Made by a program: the position numbers and the translations under genes. A model generated the notes under the pieces. The model did no database searches. It was not told the origin of the DNA and was given only the letters and a program-made list of their open reading frames with translations. From Thalassotalea psychrophila (GTDB lineage: Bacteria > Pseudomonadota > Gammaproteobacteria > Enterobacterales > Alteromonadaceae), in the NCBI RefSeq assembly GCF_031583595.1, contig NZ_CP134145.1:3100001-3164000 (forward strand): DNA of 64,000 nt. The letters are read 5' to 3'. Each line of letters opens with the position of its first letter. Within the stretch, counting starts at the first letter, position 1. Shown here piece after piece: positions 37,919 through 47,700 of the stretch.

Positions 37919-38968
37919 ATGAACCAAATATCGACCATTTCAGAACTGCTTAAATTATCAGGTTCGTCTTATCGCTTGTACGATATGGGCCGCAAAGTTA
38001 CTAAAATTGCAAAACAAGACTTTGAAAAAGTTGAACAAGCAATGCAACCTTACCCTTATCCCATTCAAGGACATGCCTGTTTTGCCATTGTATTTTGGCA
38101 ACAAAACCCAGCAACACCTTATATTTGGTTTGTAAAATTCCCTATGGATGAGCGTGGTTTATTAAATCAAGGTGCCCGTAATCATTATTTAGCGATTATC
38201 CTTGAAGCCTTAGGAAGCGATCTAACTCAAGACCCAACCAAGAAGCAGGAAGAGTTATTACAAGCTAACCCTTACAATTTTACTCCTACACAATACAAAT
38301 TAGCCGCGCTAAATGCGGTAGTTAAACGTGATTTAAAACAAAAATCATCTGAATATTATGAGCACTGTCAGTTGTATTTTAGCGGGAATCTTGGATGGGA
38401 TACATGGCAAGGTGTTGGCGTGCAAGGCTTATGTGACTTTGGCGCTAGAATAAGTACTGAAGAAAATTGCCAAGTTTTATCGCAAGCATTACCACATATT
38501 CCTACTACAGTGTTCAATCCACTTTGTTCTGCATTAGAAAACCAAGTTTTACCTATCTCATTAATCGCTGAAATTATTGAGATAGCTGAAAATGAATTAA
38601 ATAAAGAAACGATAAACTTTGAATATTTAGCTAATTTAGTTAGAGCGATCTCAGGTAGTGCAGAAAACCCAATAGTGAAAGCACTAATTATCGATATCAT
38701 CAGTGCTAAACAAGTAACCGATTTAAATTTATTACTAACCATCTCAGGCAGAGCATGGTTAGCTTTAATTGATACTGATACCTTGACGTTATTCTTAGAA
38801 AAATTGGTTAGCATTGTTGCGCAAAATGTATTTATGGCGGTATTCCAAGATTTAATAGCATTGCCAGCAATAAGACCATCTTTGCTACAATGCATTCGTT
38901 CACAGCAACGAAGCGATAAATTAGCGAACGCTATTGGACAAATTTTTGCCCAAGTAAAAAATAATTAA
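37919..38968 (+). CDS. DUF3549 family protein
   Basis: A 349-residue cytosolic protein of the DUF3549 family. Recognised from the N-terminal block ISELLKLSGSSYRLYDMGRKV and the IWFVKFPMDERGLL segment. It is common near truC/yqcC/syd in marine gammaproteobacteria and has no known function. It lies 30 bp upstream of the DUF3301 gene, probably co-transcribed. Confidence 0.8.
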   Translation: MNQISTISELLKLSGSSYRLYDMGRKVTKIAKQDFEKVEQAMQPYPYPIQGHACFAIVFWQQNPATPYIWFVKFPMDERGLLNQGARNHYLAIILEALGSDLTQDPTKKQEELLQANPYNFTPTQYKLAALNAVVKRDLKQKSSEYYEHCQLYFSGNLGWDTWQGVGVQGLCDFGARISTEENCQVLSQALPHIPTTVFNPLCSALENQVLPISLIAEIIEIAENELNKETINFEYLANLVRAISGSAENPIVKALIIDIISAKQVTDLNLLLTISGRAWLALIDTDTLTLFLEKLVSIVAQNVFMAVFQDLIALPAIRPSLLQCIRSQQRSDKLANAIGQIFAQVKNN

Positions 38969-38998
38969 CTAAAACTAATAACAAGAGTTGAAATAACC

Positions 38999-39298
38999 AT
39001 GGCTGAAATATACGTATTACTTTTTGCATTCCTGATCATTTGGTACTTTGTATTTTTACGTAAAGTTGCTGAACGAGCACGTACATTAGCAGAACAACAT
39101 TGTGAACAAAATAGCTTACAATTTATTGCCATTGCTCGTTCAAAAACGGGTGTTGGCAGTTCAAAAAGGCAAGGTTTATATATTAAAAGTGTGTTCGAAT
39201 TTGAATTCAGTGGAGATGGCGAAAGTAGTTATACTGGTTTTTTAACTATGCATGGAGTGAAACCATTTAATTTCGATTTACCCGCTTATAAAGTATAA
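38999..39298 (+). CDS. DUF3301 family membrane-anchored protein
   Basis: A 99-residue protein with an N-terminal membrane helix (residues 3-20) followed by a helix (ERARTLAEQHCEQNSLQFIAI) and a small beta domain (GLYIKSVFEFEFSGDGESSYTG). This is the DUF3301 layout. It probably faces the cytosol or periplasm as a tethered domain. Function unknown. Confidence 0.8.
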   Translation: MAEIYVLLFAFLIIWYFVFLRKVAERARTLAEQHCEQNSLQFIAIARSKTGVGSSKRQGLYIKSVFEFEFSGDGESSYTGFLTMHGVKPFNFDLPAYKV

Positions 39299-39442
39299 CT
39301 CCTGCAGTAAAAATCAGTTTGTTCAACAATTACGTTCAAACTGATTAACAAAGATGAAACATTCTTGACCTTAATCAACAAAGCCTCTAATACAAAAGTG
39401 CATCCTATGTAAAACAACGCTTTCAATAATGGTGTGCATTCC

Positions 39443-40483
39443 ATGTTAATAGATTTTAATGAGATAAACTATTTACAAGACCCTGATCAATATCATTTAA
39501 AAGCTGATTATGATCAATTTCTTATGTCGATATGCGGCCCAACGGTTATCGATATCTCAGGTAAAGATCAAACTAGGACTAGGGTAATTACTACTTTAAT
39601 TCATGGCGACGAATCTTCTGGATTAATTGCTATCCATAGGTGGCTTACTGGAGTCGACTCAACTTCACGTCCCACAACTAATCTCAGGTTTATTTTTTGT
39701 TCTCCTGAATCAGCTAGTCAAAGCCCGAGGTTAAGCCACAGAACATTACCAGACGGTATGGATCTGAATAGATGTTTCGGTAAAGAAATAGACTATGGAT
39801 ACTTCAAACGAGCACAAATTATCGAACAAGCCATTTTAGATGTAAACCCTGAAGTTGTAGTTGATTTACATAACACGTCTGGTTTTAGCCCTGCTTTTTC
39901 GGTAAGCACAGCTAAGAATGAAATGGCATTATCGTTAACATCTTTATTTTGCCAATCATTAGTTTTGTCAGACATTCGCTTAGGTGCGTTAATGGAGCAA
40001 AATTTTGGCTGTGAAGCTATAACTATAGAATGCGGCAGTAGTGAAGATGCACAATCTCATGAAGTTGCTTATATGGGTATTGATAAGCTCGCACAACTTG
40101 ACGATATTAGCTGCTGTCATCATAAACTTAACGTAGATATCTATTTAAACCCACTACGATTACGATTAAAACCTGACACTGAGCTATCTTATAGCTGTAC
40201 TGATGAAGGCCGCGAAGGGGTAACTCTTTGCAATAATATCGAACAACACAACTTTGGGGTTATAAGAGCTAATCAAATGTTAGGTTGGCTTGATGATGAG
40301 GGCTTAAGTAACTTACAAATAATTGATACCGAAGGTAAAAATGTTATAAATAAATTTTTTACCTTACGTGATAATCAATTAGTGACCAAAGTTGATTTAG
40401 ATATTTTCATGGCAACTAAAAATGAAGTCATCGCTAAAACAGACTGTTTACTTTATTTAGTGCCACAAAACTTTAAACTGTAA
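39443..40483 (+). CDS. Succinylglutamate desuccinylase/aspartoacylase-type zinc hydrolase
   Basis: A 346-residue M14-like zinc amidohydrolase of the AstE/AspA group. The zinc and substrate motifs are LIHGDESSG (His and Glu) and VVDLHNTSG (third His region), with DLNRCFG as the arginine-containing loop. Unlike true AstE it is not beside other ast genes, so the acyl-amino-acid substrate is unknown. A GTG three codons upstream (39434) is an alternative start; neither has a good ribosome-binding site. It converges on the prenyltransferase gene 5 bp away. Confidence 0.85.
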   Translation: MLIDFNEINYLQDPDQYHLKADYDQFLMSICGPTVIDISGKDQTRTRVITTLIHGDESSGLIAIHRWLTGVDSTSRPTTNLRFIFCSPESASQSPRLSHRTLPDGMDLNRCFGKEIDYGYFKRAQIIEQAILDVNPEVVVDLHNTSGFSPAFSVSTAKNEMALSLTSLFCQSLVLSDIRLGALMEQNFGCEAITIECGSSEDAQSHEVAYMGIDKLAQLDDISCCHHKLNVDIYLNPLRLRLKPDTELSYSCTDEGREGVTLCNNIEQHNFGVIRANQMLGWLDDEGLSNLQIIDTEGKNVINKFFTLRDNQLVTKVDLDIFMATKNEVIAKTDCLLYLVPQNFKL

Positions 40484-40487
40484 CGCC

Positions 40488-41462
40488 CTAATTAGCCTGA
40501 TTAAATGTAGCTATCAGTATGCAAATTGCGAGTAATAATGGGGTAAAGTTAGCTGCTATAACATTTAAGCCTAAAGCTTTTTCCATTACAGGTATTGGTA
40601 TAGTTTGATCTTCCTTAAGAGCATTATTAAGCTCCCTTACCGACTCAACACTTGCCAACATTGGAATTAAGGCAAAGTAACCGAGCTTAGGCAGTACATT
40701 ATAAAACCCAGATAATACAACAACAGCTGCACTACATGTTAAAAATACCGTGTAAACGAGTAATGATTTTTTAATACCGTAAGCAATAACCAGATGCTTT
40801 CTGCCTACACTTTTATCGGCGTTAACATCTGGAATTTGATTTAACAATAAAAGGTTATTTACCAAGAATAAACATACCGCACCTGCTGCCATTGCCGCCA
40901 TAGAGAACTGACCACTAAGCACAAAGTCTGTTCCTACAACCATTAATGCACCAAAACCAACTCCGGGAGCCAATAAACACAATAAAGGTGACTTATTAAT
41001 GTAACGGGTATAGGTAATGATAATCACCATCCCTAATAAACCAAGTGGTAAAATAGCAGTACCCAATTGGTAAATAAAATACCCTCCACAAAGCACAGTT
41101 ACAGTAATAGATACGTATACCGTTTTTAACACTAACGGCGCAGCCATTGAGTTTTCAACCAAACCGCCACTGCCTCCACTGAAAGGTGTTTTCGTGGTTT
41201 TAAAATCTAAGCCAGATTGAAAGTCTTGATATTCGTTTAAGGTATTAACAGCGATATGAGCAGCTAATGCCCCGCCTAAACAGATACTAAAATTTAACCA
41301 ACTAATCACTGCGTCTGAATAAATCGCGGTAGATAAACCTAAGAATACACAAAATAATGTTAACGTTAAAAATGGCAGACGCATCGTTTTTAACAAAGTT
41401 GCAAAGTTTAATCTTTGCAGCCCTTGTGAGGTATTTTGCAGAGTATTGTTTGTATTTGCCAT
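40488..41462 (-). CDS. UbiA-family prenyltransferase
   Basis: A 324-residue integral-membrane prenyltransferase with about eight helices. The first Asp-rich site is in NTLNEYQDFQSG; the second in NQIPDVNADKSVGRK. The GGSGGLVE stretch and overall pattern are like MenA/UbiA relatives that prenylate aromatic rings (quinone synthesis). The real acceptor is unclear, since no men or ubi neighbours are present. Stop codon only 5 bp from the convergent hydrolase gene. Confidence 0.82.
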   Translation of the reverse strand: MANTNNTLQNTSQGLQRLNFATLLKTMRLPFLTLTLFCVFLGLSTAIYSDAVISWLNFSICLGGALAAHIAVNTLNEYQDFQSGLDFKTTKTPFSGGSGGLVENSMAAPLVLKTVYVSITVTVLCGGYFIYQLGTAILPLGLLGMVIIITYTRYINKSPLLCLLAPGVGFGALMVVGTDFVLSGQFSMAAMAAGAVCLFLVNNLLLLNQIPDVNADKSVGRKHLVIAYGIKKSLLVYTVFLTCSAAVVVLSGFYNVLPKLGYFALIPMLASVESVRELNNALKEDQTIPIPVMEKALGLNVIAANFTPLLLAICILIATFNQAN

Positions 41463-41710
41463 AGTGCTTATTCCAATAGAGCTTCAAAATTCAAGAGCGC
41501 AACAAGCGAAACAATTACGATATTAAATAAGGTTGATAAAAGCATTAAAGTAACATATGGATTCATTTATAAATAATATATTGGCTTGTTTACGGAGAAT
41601 ATTCAACAAAACCAGACTAGAATTAATTCAACTAAGACTAAAGTTACATAGTTGACTGCATTGCTATTTGCTACATTGAAACTACCGTTTATATTATTAA
41701 TAGAGTTGTT

Positions 41711-42718
41711 ATGAATAAGAAAAATACCTTTAAAGCGTTATTGGTTGAAGAAATTGCCGATAAACAATTCACCCAATCGATTACAGAACGCCAACTCGTC
41801 GATTTACCTGAAAATGATTTATTAATTGAAGTGCATTATTCATCGTTAAATTTTAAAGATGCGCTTTCAGCTACAGGTAATAAAGGCGTAACTAAAACTT
41901 ATCCTCACACGCCTGGTATTGATGCTGCAGGTATTGTTCTTGAAGACAAGTCTGGAACATTTACTCCCGGAGATGCTGTTCTGGTGTTTGGTTATGATTT
42001 AGGTATGAATACGTCTGGCGGTTTAGCCGAACGAATTTCAATTCCAGCCAATTGGGCTGTTAAGTGCCCTACTAGCTTATCGCTGAAAGAATCAATGATA
42101 TACGGCACAGGCGGTTTAACTGCAGCGTTATGTGTTGAAAAAATTGAACGTATGGGAGCTGCGCCTTCTGATGGTCCTGTTGCGGTAACAGGAGCCACTG
42201 GTGGTGTAGGTAGTATTAGCATCGCCTTATTAAAAAAACTTGGTTATTCGGTAATCGCATTTTCTGGTAAACCAGAGCAAAGCCAGCATTTAATCGAACT
42301 TGGCGCTGAAGAAGTTCTTCATCGCGATGTTATCAATGAGATAGGTGAACGTCCTATGGGCCGTGGTTTATGGGCACATGCTATTGATACATTAGGCGGT
42401 GAATACCTTGCTAATTTATTAAAACAAATTAAGCCTGGAGGTGGTGTTTCAAGTTGTGGCTTGGTTTCATCACCATTTTTCTCAACCAATGTCTTTCCAT
42501 TTATTACCAGAGGAGTGTCATTGTTAGGAGTTGATTCGGTGAACATTGCTTTAAAAGATAAACAGCATATTTGGCAACGTGTGGCTACCGACATGAAACT
42601 AGAAAATCTAGCCGTTCTAACTACAGAAATATCACTAGAGCAAGTGCCTGAGTGCTTAACTAAATTTATCGATGGCAGTGTAGTTGGTCGTTATGTGGTA
42701 AACATTAAAGGAAGTTAG
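41711..42718 (+). CDS. AcuI/YhdH-type NADPH-dependent acrylyl-CoA reductase
   Basis: A 335-residue zinc-independent MDR oxidoreductase. YhdH/AcuI features: LNFKDALSATG near residue 50, HTPGIDAAGIV, the Rossmann motif TGATGGVGSISIALL and ELGAEEVLHRD. AcuI in marine bacteria detoxifies acryloyl-CoA from DMSP breakdown; E. coli YhdH does the same reaction. No DMSP genes are nearby, so this is the family's role, not proof of the pathway. The TAG stop is embedded in a 7-bp tandem repeat. Confidence 0.88.
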   Translation: MNKKNTFKALLVEEIADKQFTQSITERQLVDLPENDLLIEVHYSSLNFKDALSATGNKGVTKTYPHTPGIDAAGIVLEDKSGTFTPGDAVLVFGYDLGMNTSGGLAERISIPANWAVKCPTSLSLKESMIYGTGGLTAALCVEKIERMGAAPSDGPVAVTGATGGVGSISIALLKKLGYSVIAFSGKPEQSQHLIELGAEEVLHRDVINEIGERPMGRGLWAHAIDTLGGEYLANLLKQIKPGGGVSSCGLVSSPFFSTNVFPFITRGVSLLGVDSVNIALKDKQHIWQRVATDMKLENLAVLTTEISLEQVPECLTKFIDGSVVGRYVVNIKGS

Positions 42719-42735
42719 GCGTTAGGAGTTAGGCG
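42714..42735. repeat. Heptanucleotide tandem array GTTAGG(C/A) x3
   Basis: Three head-to-tail copies GTTAGGC, GTTAGGA, GTTAGGC. The first contains the TAG stop of the acuI-like gene. Third 7-bp array in the window, again at a gene's 3' end between convergent genes. Confidence 0.8.
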
Positions 42736-42742
42736 ATATAAC

Positions 42743-42770
42743 ACGGGCCTGATTATTTAATCATGCCCGT
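42743..42770. terminator. Hairpin between convergent genes
   Basis: ACGGGC (42743-42748) pairs with GCCCGT (42765-42770) with inner GATTA / TAATC pairing. No T tract, so a weak or bidirectional terminator. Confidence 0.5.
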
Positions 42771-42799
42771 TAAAGTAGTAATCATAGGGGTTAAAGCTG

Positions 42800-43027
42800 C
42801 TATTTACCGTATAAGTTTTGAAACCCTTTCACCGTAAAACCATTTAAAAATTGATCGCCAACTTTTAATATAGGTACACCACGAAAGCCAGTTAAACTGT
42901 GTTCTTTGCGTCCCGCTGCCGTACCCACATTACAAAGACGGTATTTAATACCATTTTGATCTAAATACTTTTTAGCGGTCTCACAGTGTGGGCAACTATT
43001 TTTAGTAAACAGTACTACTCGTTTCAT
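42800..43027 (-). CDS. Glutaredoxin-like protein
   Basis: A 75-residue thioredoxin-fold protein with the active site CPHC (residues 12-15) and the cis-Pro motif RGVPILKV. It resembles NrdH/glutaredoxin-type disulfide reductases. It starts 13 bp after the stop of the DsbA-like gene, which suggests co-transcription and a shared thiol-redox task. Confidence 0.85.
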   Translation of the reverse strand: MKRVVLFTKNSCPHCETAKKYLDQNGIKYRLCNVGTAAGRKEHSLTGFRGVPILKVGDQFLNGFTVKGFQNLYGK

Positions 43028-43040
43028 TTACTTTAGCTAC

Positions 43041-43640
43041 TCATTTAAGTTCGAGGTTAACAGCTTCGACAATTTTTTCAGGTTTTGTTAAATACAAATT
43101 ATGATTTAACATTACTAATCGATCATCTACAGCTAACATTAATGCTGGAAATGCAGTCGTTTCAATAACTTCTTGTATTTCAGCAATATCCCCAAGCAAG
43201 TACTCGGCATCTTTACTTAGCTCTAATTTAAACACTTTCGCCGGAGGCGAAAATTTAAATTGTTCAATAACGGCGTCAAAATCGTCTTTATCTGTTAATG
43301 GATTATTTTCTACAAAGTGCTGATGTTGTAATGCATTTAACAATTCTAATGCTTTTTCAGGCTGTTTATTTTGCACCCATGCCATAACGTTAGCAGCCAT
43401 ATAACTATCTTTTGCATTATCGGCATCACGAATATAATCCATACCAAAATTGGCTGTACTTTGACGTGAAACAGTATCAGCTGAACTTTTACCTGGGCTA
43501 TCATTACCTTCGTAATAAGCGGTATGCCATAAATGAATCTGCATATCTGGATAGGCTTTTTGAATGCTGTTCACTAAAGCCGTAGTTGCATAACTCCACG
43601 GGCAATGAGAGTCGTAAATAAAAAATAATTCTGTAGTCAT
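43041..43640 (-). CDS. DsbA-family thioredoxin-like protein
   Basis: A 199-residue cytosolic protein of the DsbA/HCCA-isomerase thioredoxin group. The active-site region reads YDSHCPWSYA with a single Cys rather than CxxC, as in the FrnE-like and 2-hydroxychromene isomerase branches. The cis-Pro motif is TTAFPALML. No signal peptide. Substrate unknown; the glutaredoxin-like gene next to it supports a thiol-related role. Confidence 0.75.
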   Translation of the reverse strand: MTTELFFIYDSHCPWSYATTALVNSIQKAYPDMQIHLWHTAYYEGNDSPGKSSADTVSRQSTANFGMDYIRDADNAKDSYMAANVMAWVQNKQPEKALELLNALQHQHFVENNPLTDKDDFDAVIEQFKFSPPAKVFKLELSKDAEYLLGDIAEIQEVIETTAFPALMLAVDDRLVMLNHNLYLTKPEKIVEAVNLELK

Positions 43641-43887
43641 AGTCGGTGTCTTTTGCTCATTATATTTAATGCGTGGATTTTAATGATTTTTCGGTAATAT
43701 GCCAAATGTTTTTATAATACCAATTTGATTATGTATGTGATCTTCTTTTTCATGAGGCAAAACGGATAATTACAATGAATAAAGTTTTATAGGTAGTTGT
43801 TCTACCTTCAAATTTATAAAGCTGTAGTTATTCGTTTTAACCATTAAAAATGATCAGGTGTTTAACCAACTTGGTAGATTACATAAA

Positions 43888-44385
43888 TTAACGCTTCTCT
43901 AAGGTTTCAATAATTTCATTTTTCTTAGTTTGAATAGATTTTAAAATTTTTGGCAAAGCAGCTAGTACGTATTCAACACTTGCATTTTGCACTTCTAGTT
44001 TATCGCTAGTTTCACCATTTTCTCCGACCACACATTGTTTAGTACTAATGCCTACTTGTATATCTTTGTTGGTGATAAGTAGATTCTCAACTTGACGTTG
44101 AAAATTCATAAAACCTTTTTCAGCATTTTGTGCATCAGGAAGACTTTTACGCTGTAAGTATCCATACTTTTTAGTGACTTGCTCCACAGCAACATGCTGC
44201 CACTCAGATGTGAACGTAGTATGACTAGAATCTGCCCAGATAAACTGATTAATGCTATCGTTTAACTTTGAATGTGCACTGTAATCACAATCAGGAATTG
44301 GTGGTGGGCCTTCATTACTTGAACAAGCAGCTAAGGTAGTGATAAACATTATATTTATTATTTTTTTTGTGGTAAAAAATGCCAT
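43888..44385 (-). CDS. Predicted lipoprotein of unknown function
   Basis: A 165-residue lipoprotein. AAGGA precedes the ATG by about 6 bases. The signal peptide ends in the lipobox LAAC (Cys21), followed by SSNEGPPP. Two further Cys (DCDY and KQCVV) may pair. The C-terminus is helical and Lys-rich. No family recognised. It is divergent from the giant surface-protein gene. Confidence 0.65.
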   Translation of the reverse strand: MAFFTTKKIINIMFITTLAACSSNEGPPPIPDCDYSAHSKLNDSINQFIWADSSHTTFTSEWQHVAVEQVTKKYGYLQRKSLPDAQNAEKGFMNFQRQVENLLITNKDIQVGISTKQCVVGENGETSDKLEVQNASVEYVLAALPKILKSIQTKKNEIIETLEKR

Positions 44386-44741
44386 GTTGAATCCTTCAAG
44401 ATCTTAGTTTATTAAAGTATAGACCAGAAAATATAGAGCAAAAGTAATTATATTTACCTCCTCCTTCAGCAACATAAAATACCAATAAGAAGTTAATCAG
44501 ATGTAAGCTGCGCTCATTCTGGGTTATTTTACATTCAATCTGTATGTTTTTCAGGCATAAATCCAAGCGTATTATTTACAATTTCAAACAAAGCGGTTAC
44601 ATTCATAACTGAATAATAATTAAACAAATATCTAACTGAAATTCCAACTCGAAAACCCAAATGAGGTGGAAAAAACAGTATGAGTATTTATTATAAAAAC
44701 AAGTAGATATTTACCATAGAGAAAAATTTTTAGGGACAAAA
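44386..44741. other. Divergent promoter region
   Basis: AT-rich 356-bp gap between a minus-strand lipoprotein gene and the plus-strand surface-protein gene; it must hold both promoters. The downstream gene has AGGGA 6 bases before its ATG. No repeat, RNA gene or remnant stands out. Confidence 0.5.
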
Positions 44742-47700
44742 ATGAGATTCACATTATCTAGTTTATTCAAAAAGGCTAATCTAGCCTCTTTATCGTTACT
44801 GTTCATTGCGAGCACATCACAAGCACAAGATATAACTATTGATTTAGCCAGTCCATCTTCGGCTTGGAAAGAAATAATGAAGGGCTCTACCTTTGATCCC
44901 AATGGTGATACTCAAGCGGGTGCATCTGGTGTTGAATTAGTTGGCGACGATGTTCATAGCGTACTTTCAACATTGTATGATGAGCAAGCAACAGAAAACG
45001 ATGATAGCGATGATGAGATTGCATATCGTATTCGTATTGGTGACGATAAAGATACCGCTGTATATATTATTGGTATAGACGCAAATCTTGATGGGGAAAT
45101 AGATTTATTCTTAGCTGCTAACACAAAAGCCAAAGACCAAGTACTACAATTTTATAGCCCTGGTAATAAATCAAATACTTCACCAAGTACCACGAGTATA
45201 GCTCAATCAAATTATGAAATTTCCTTAGACCAAACTAATTACAATTTCAGCTCTGTAGAGAGTATCGAAACTGATTCCCCTGATGGCTTAATAATTGATA
45301 TTGGCAATAATGGACAATTAGACCATTTTGTCTCTTTTGTGCTGCCTTTCGATGATTTAAAAAATCAAATATTTAGCGCTTCAGGTATAAACATTACAAA
45401 AAATTCAGTAATGCAGTATATCCTTTTATCGCTTACTCAAACCAATGCTCTCAATGGTGACTTTGGTGGTATTGACGATAAAGTTGATGACTGGGATGCA
45501 ACATACGAAAATCTAGGTATGTTTAGTGATCCGTTAAGTTTATCTAATTTGGCGCCAAAAATTACTAATAATGCTGGCGCAGATACTTCGACAATATCAA
45601 TTTATGAAAATATAACCGCGGTAGTAGACATTGATGCAACCGATGCTGAAAACGATAGTATTGTTTATTCAATTTCAGGTGGTGCAGATGCAGCACTATT
45701 TTCAATTGACGACTCAAGCGGTGAGTTGTCTTTTAAAATAGCTCCTGATTTTGAAACACCATCTTCGTCTTTGAGTAGTAACGCTTATGTTGTACAAGTT
45801 AGCGCTTCTGACGGCGCTTTAAATGACTCTCAAACAATTACGGTTAATATACAAGACGTAAATGAAGGTGGCGGTAATTTACCACCTTCAATAAGTGGAA
45901 ATCCGTTAACCACTATTGCAGAGAACTCAGATTATAGTTTTGTTCCTAGCAGTAGCGACCCAGATCAAGACATAATATCTTTTGCCATTATAAATAAGCC
46001 TTCTTGGGCAATATTTGACGATATAACGGGTGAGTTAAATGGTACGCCAAGTTTCACAGATGCTGGTTTATACTCTGATATCGAAATTTCAGTGTCAGAT
46101 GATGATGAAACAGTAGCACTGCCAGCTTTTAGTATTACCGTAACCGAAACAAACCAAGCGCCAACGATTTCAGGCACACCTGTTACTGTAATAGCAGAAA
46201 ATGATGATTACTATTTCAAGCCAAACAGTGATGATTTAGACAATGACACCTTAACCTTCAACATTATCAATATGCCTTCTTGGGCAACATTTGATGAAAC
46301 AACAGGAGAGTTAATTGGAACACCAAATTTCACCCATGCGGGTTTATACTCTGATATTGAAATTTCAGTGTCAGATAATAGCTCTACTGCTAACTTAACT
46401 ACATTTGATATTACCGTAATAAATACCAATCAGCCTCCAACCATTTCAGGCATAGCAGTTTCCGCTGTTGCCGAAAATAGTTATTACAGCTTCACTCCGA
46501 CGAGTGATGATTTAGATAATGATCCTTTAAGCTTCGCCATCATAAATAAACCCGACTGGGCCACTTTTGAAACCTCAACGGGTAAAATATCTGGTACCCC
46601 TAGCTTTACCGATGCGGGTACGTATTCAGGGATTATTATATCAGTAGATGATGATAGTGAAATTGTATCGCTGCCGGCTTTTAGCATAGAAGTAACGAAT
46701 ACCAACAGAGCACCAATTGCAAATAGCCAATCTATTGACGTGGTTGAAAATATAGCTAAGTTTGTTACGTTATCAGGCATTGATGATGATTCTGATACTT
46801 TATCATATCTAGTAATAACTCAACCAGATAGCGGAAGCTTATTTGGCAATATACCTAACTTAACCTACACCCCAGATACTGACTTTACCGGTACAGATAG
46901 TTTCTCTTTTAAAGTGAATGACGGAAGTGCTGACTCTCCAACAGTAACAATCACAATCAATGTACTTGCTGATTTAGATGGCGACGGCATACCAGACGTA
47001 ACAGACAACGATACAGATGGTGATGGTATTGATAACGCTACCGAAGGTAATGGCGATACCGATGGCGATAGCATACCTGATTACCTTGATGAAGATGCCG
47101 ATAATGACGGTATTCCAGATAGTGAAGAAGGCATTAACGATACTGACCAAGATGGCACGCCAGATTATTTAGACAGCAGTATTGATGAAGATGATGACGG
47201 TATTCCAGATATCATTGAAGGCATTAATGATAGTGATAACGATGCTATTCCTGATTACCTAGATGCTGATAGCGATAACGATGGCATTACCGACACTGCA
47301 GAGTCTAATGCAACCGGAATGGATAGCGATAATGATGGTATAGATGATGTGTTCGATGTTGATCAAACCAACGGCGTTGACAGCAATGGCGATGGTATAG
47401 ACGATGACATTATCAGCCAAGATTCAGATGATGATGGCTTGGCCGACAGAATCGATACTGACAGTGACAATGACGGTATTCCAGACGTTGTTGAAGCACA
47501 CTTACGCATTGTTGATACCGACAACGACGGCATTCCAAATGATATCGATGTAGATCAAACGGGTGGCACTGATGATGACAATGACGGAATAGATGATAAT
47601 TTCGATGTTACCTACACTGCTGGCATCGATGCCGACAATGATGGTATAGACGATACGTTAAAACCGAAGAGTGATCGCGACAATGATGGTATTGCTGATT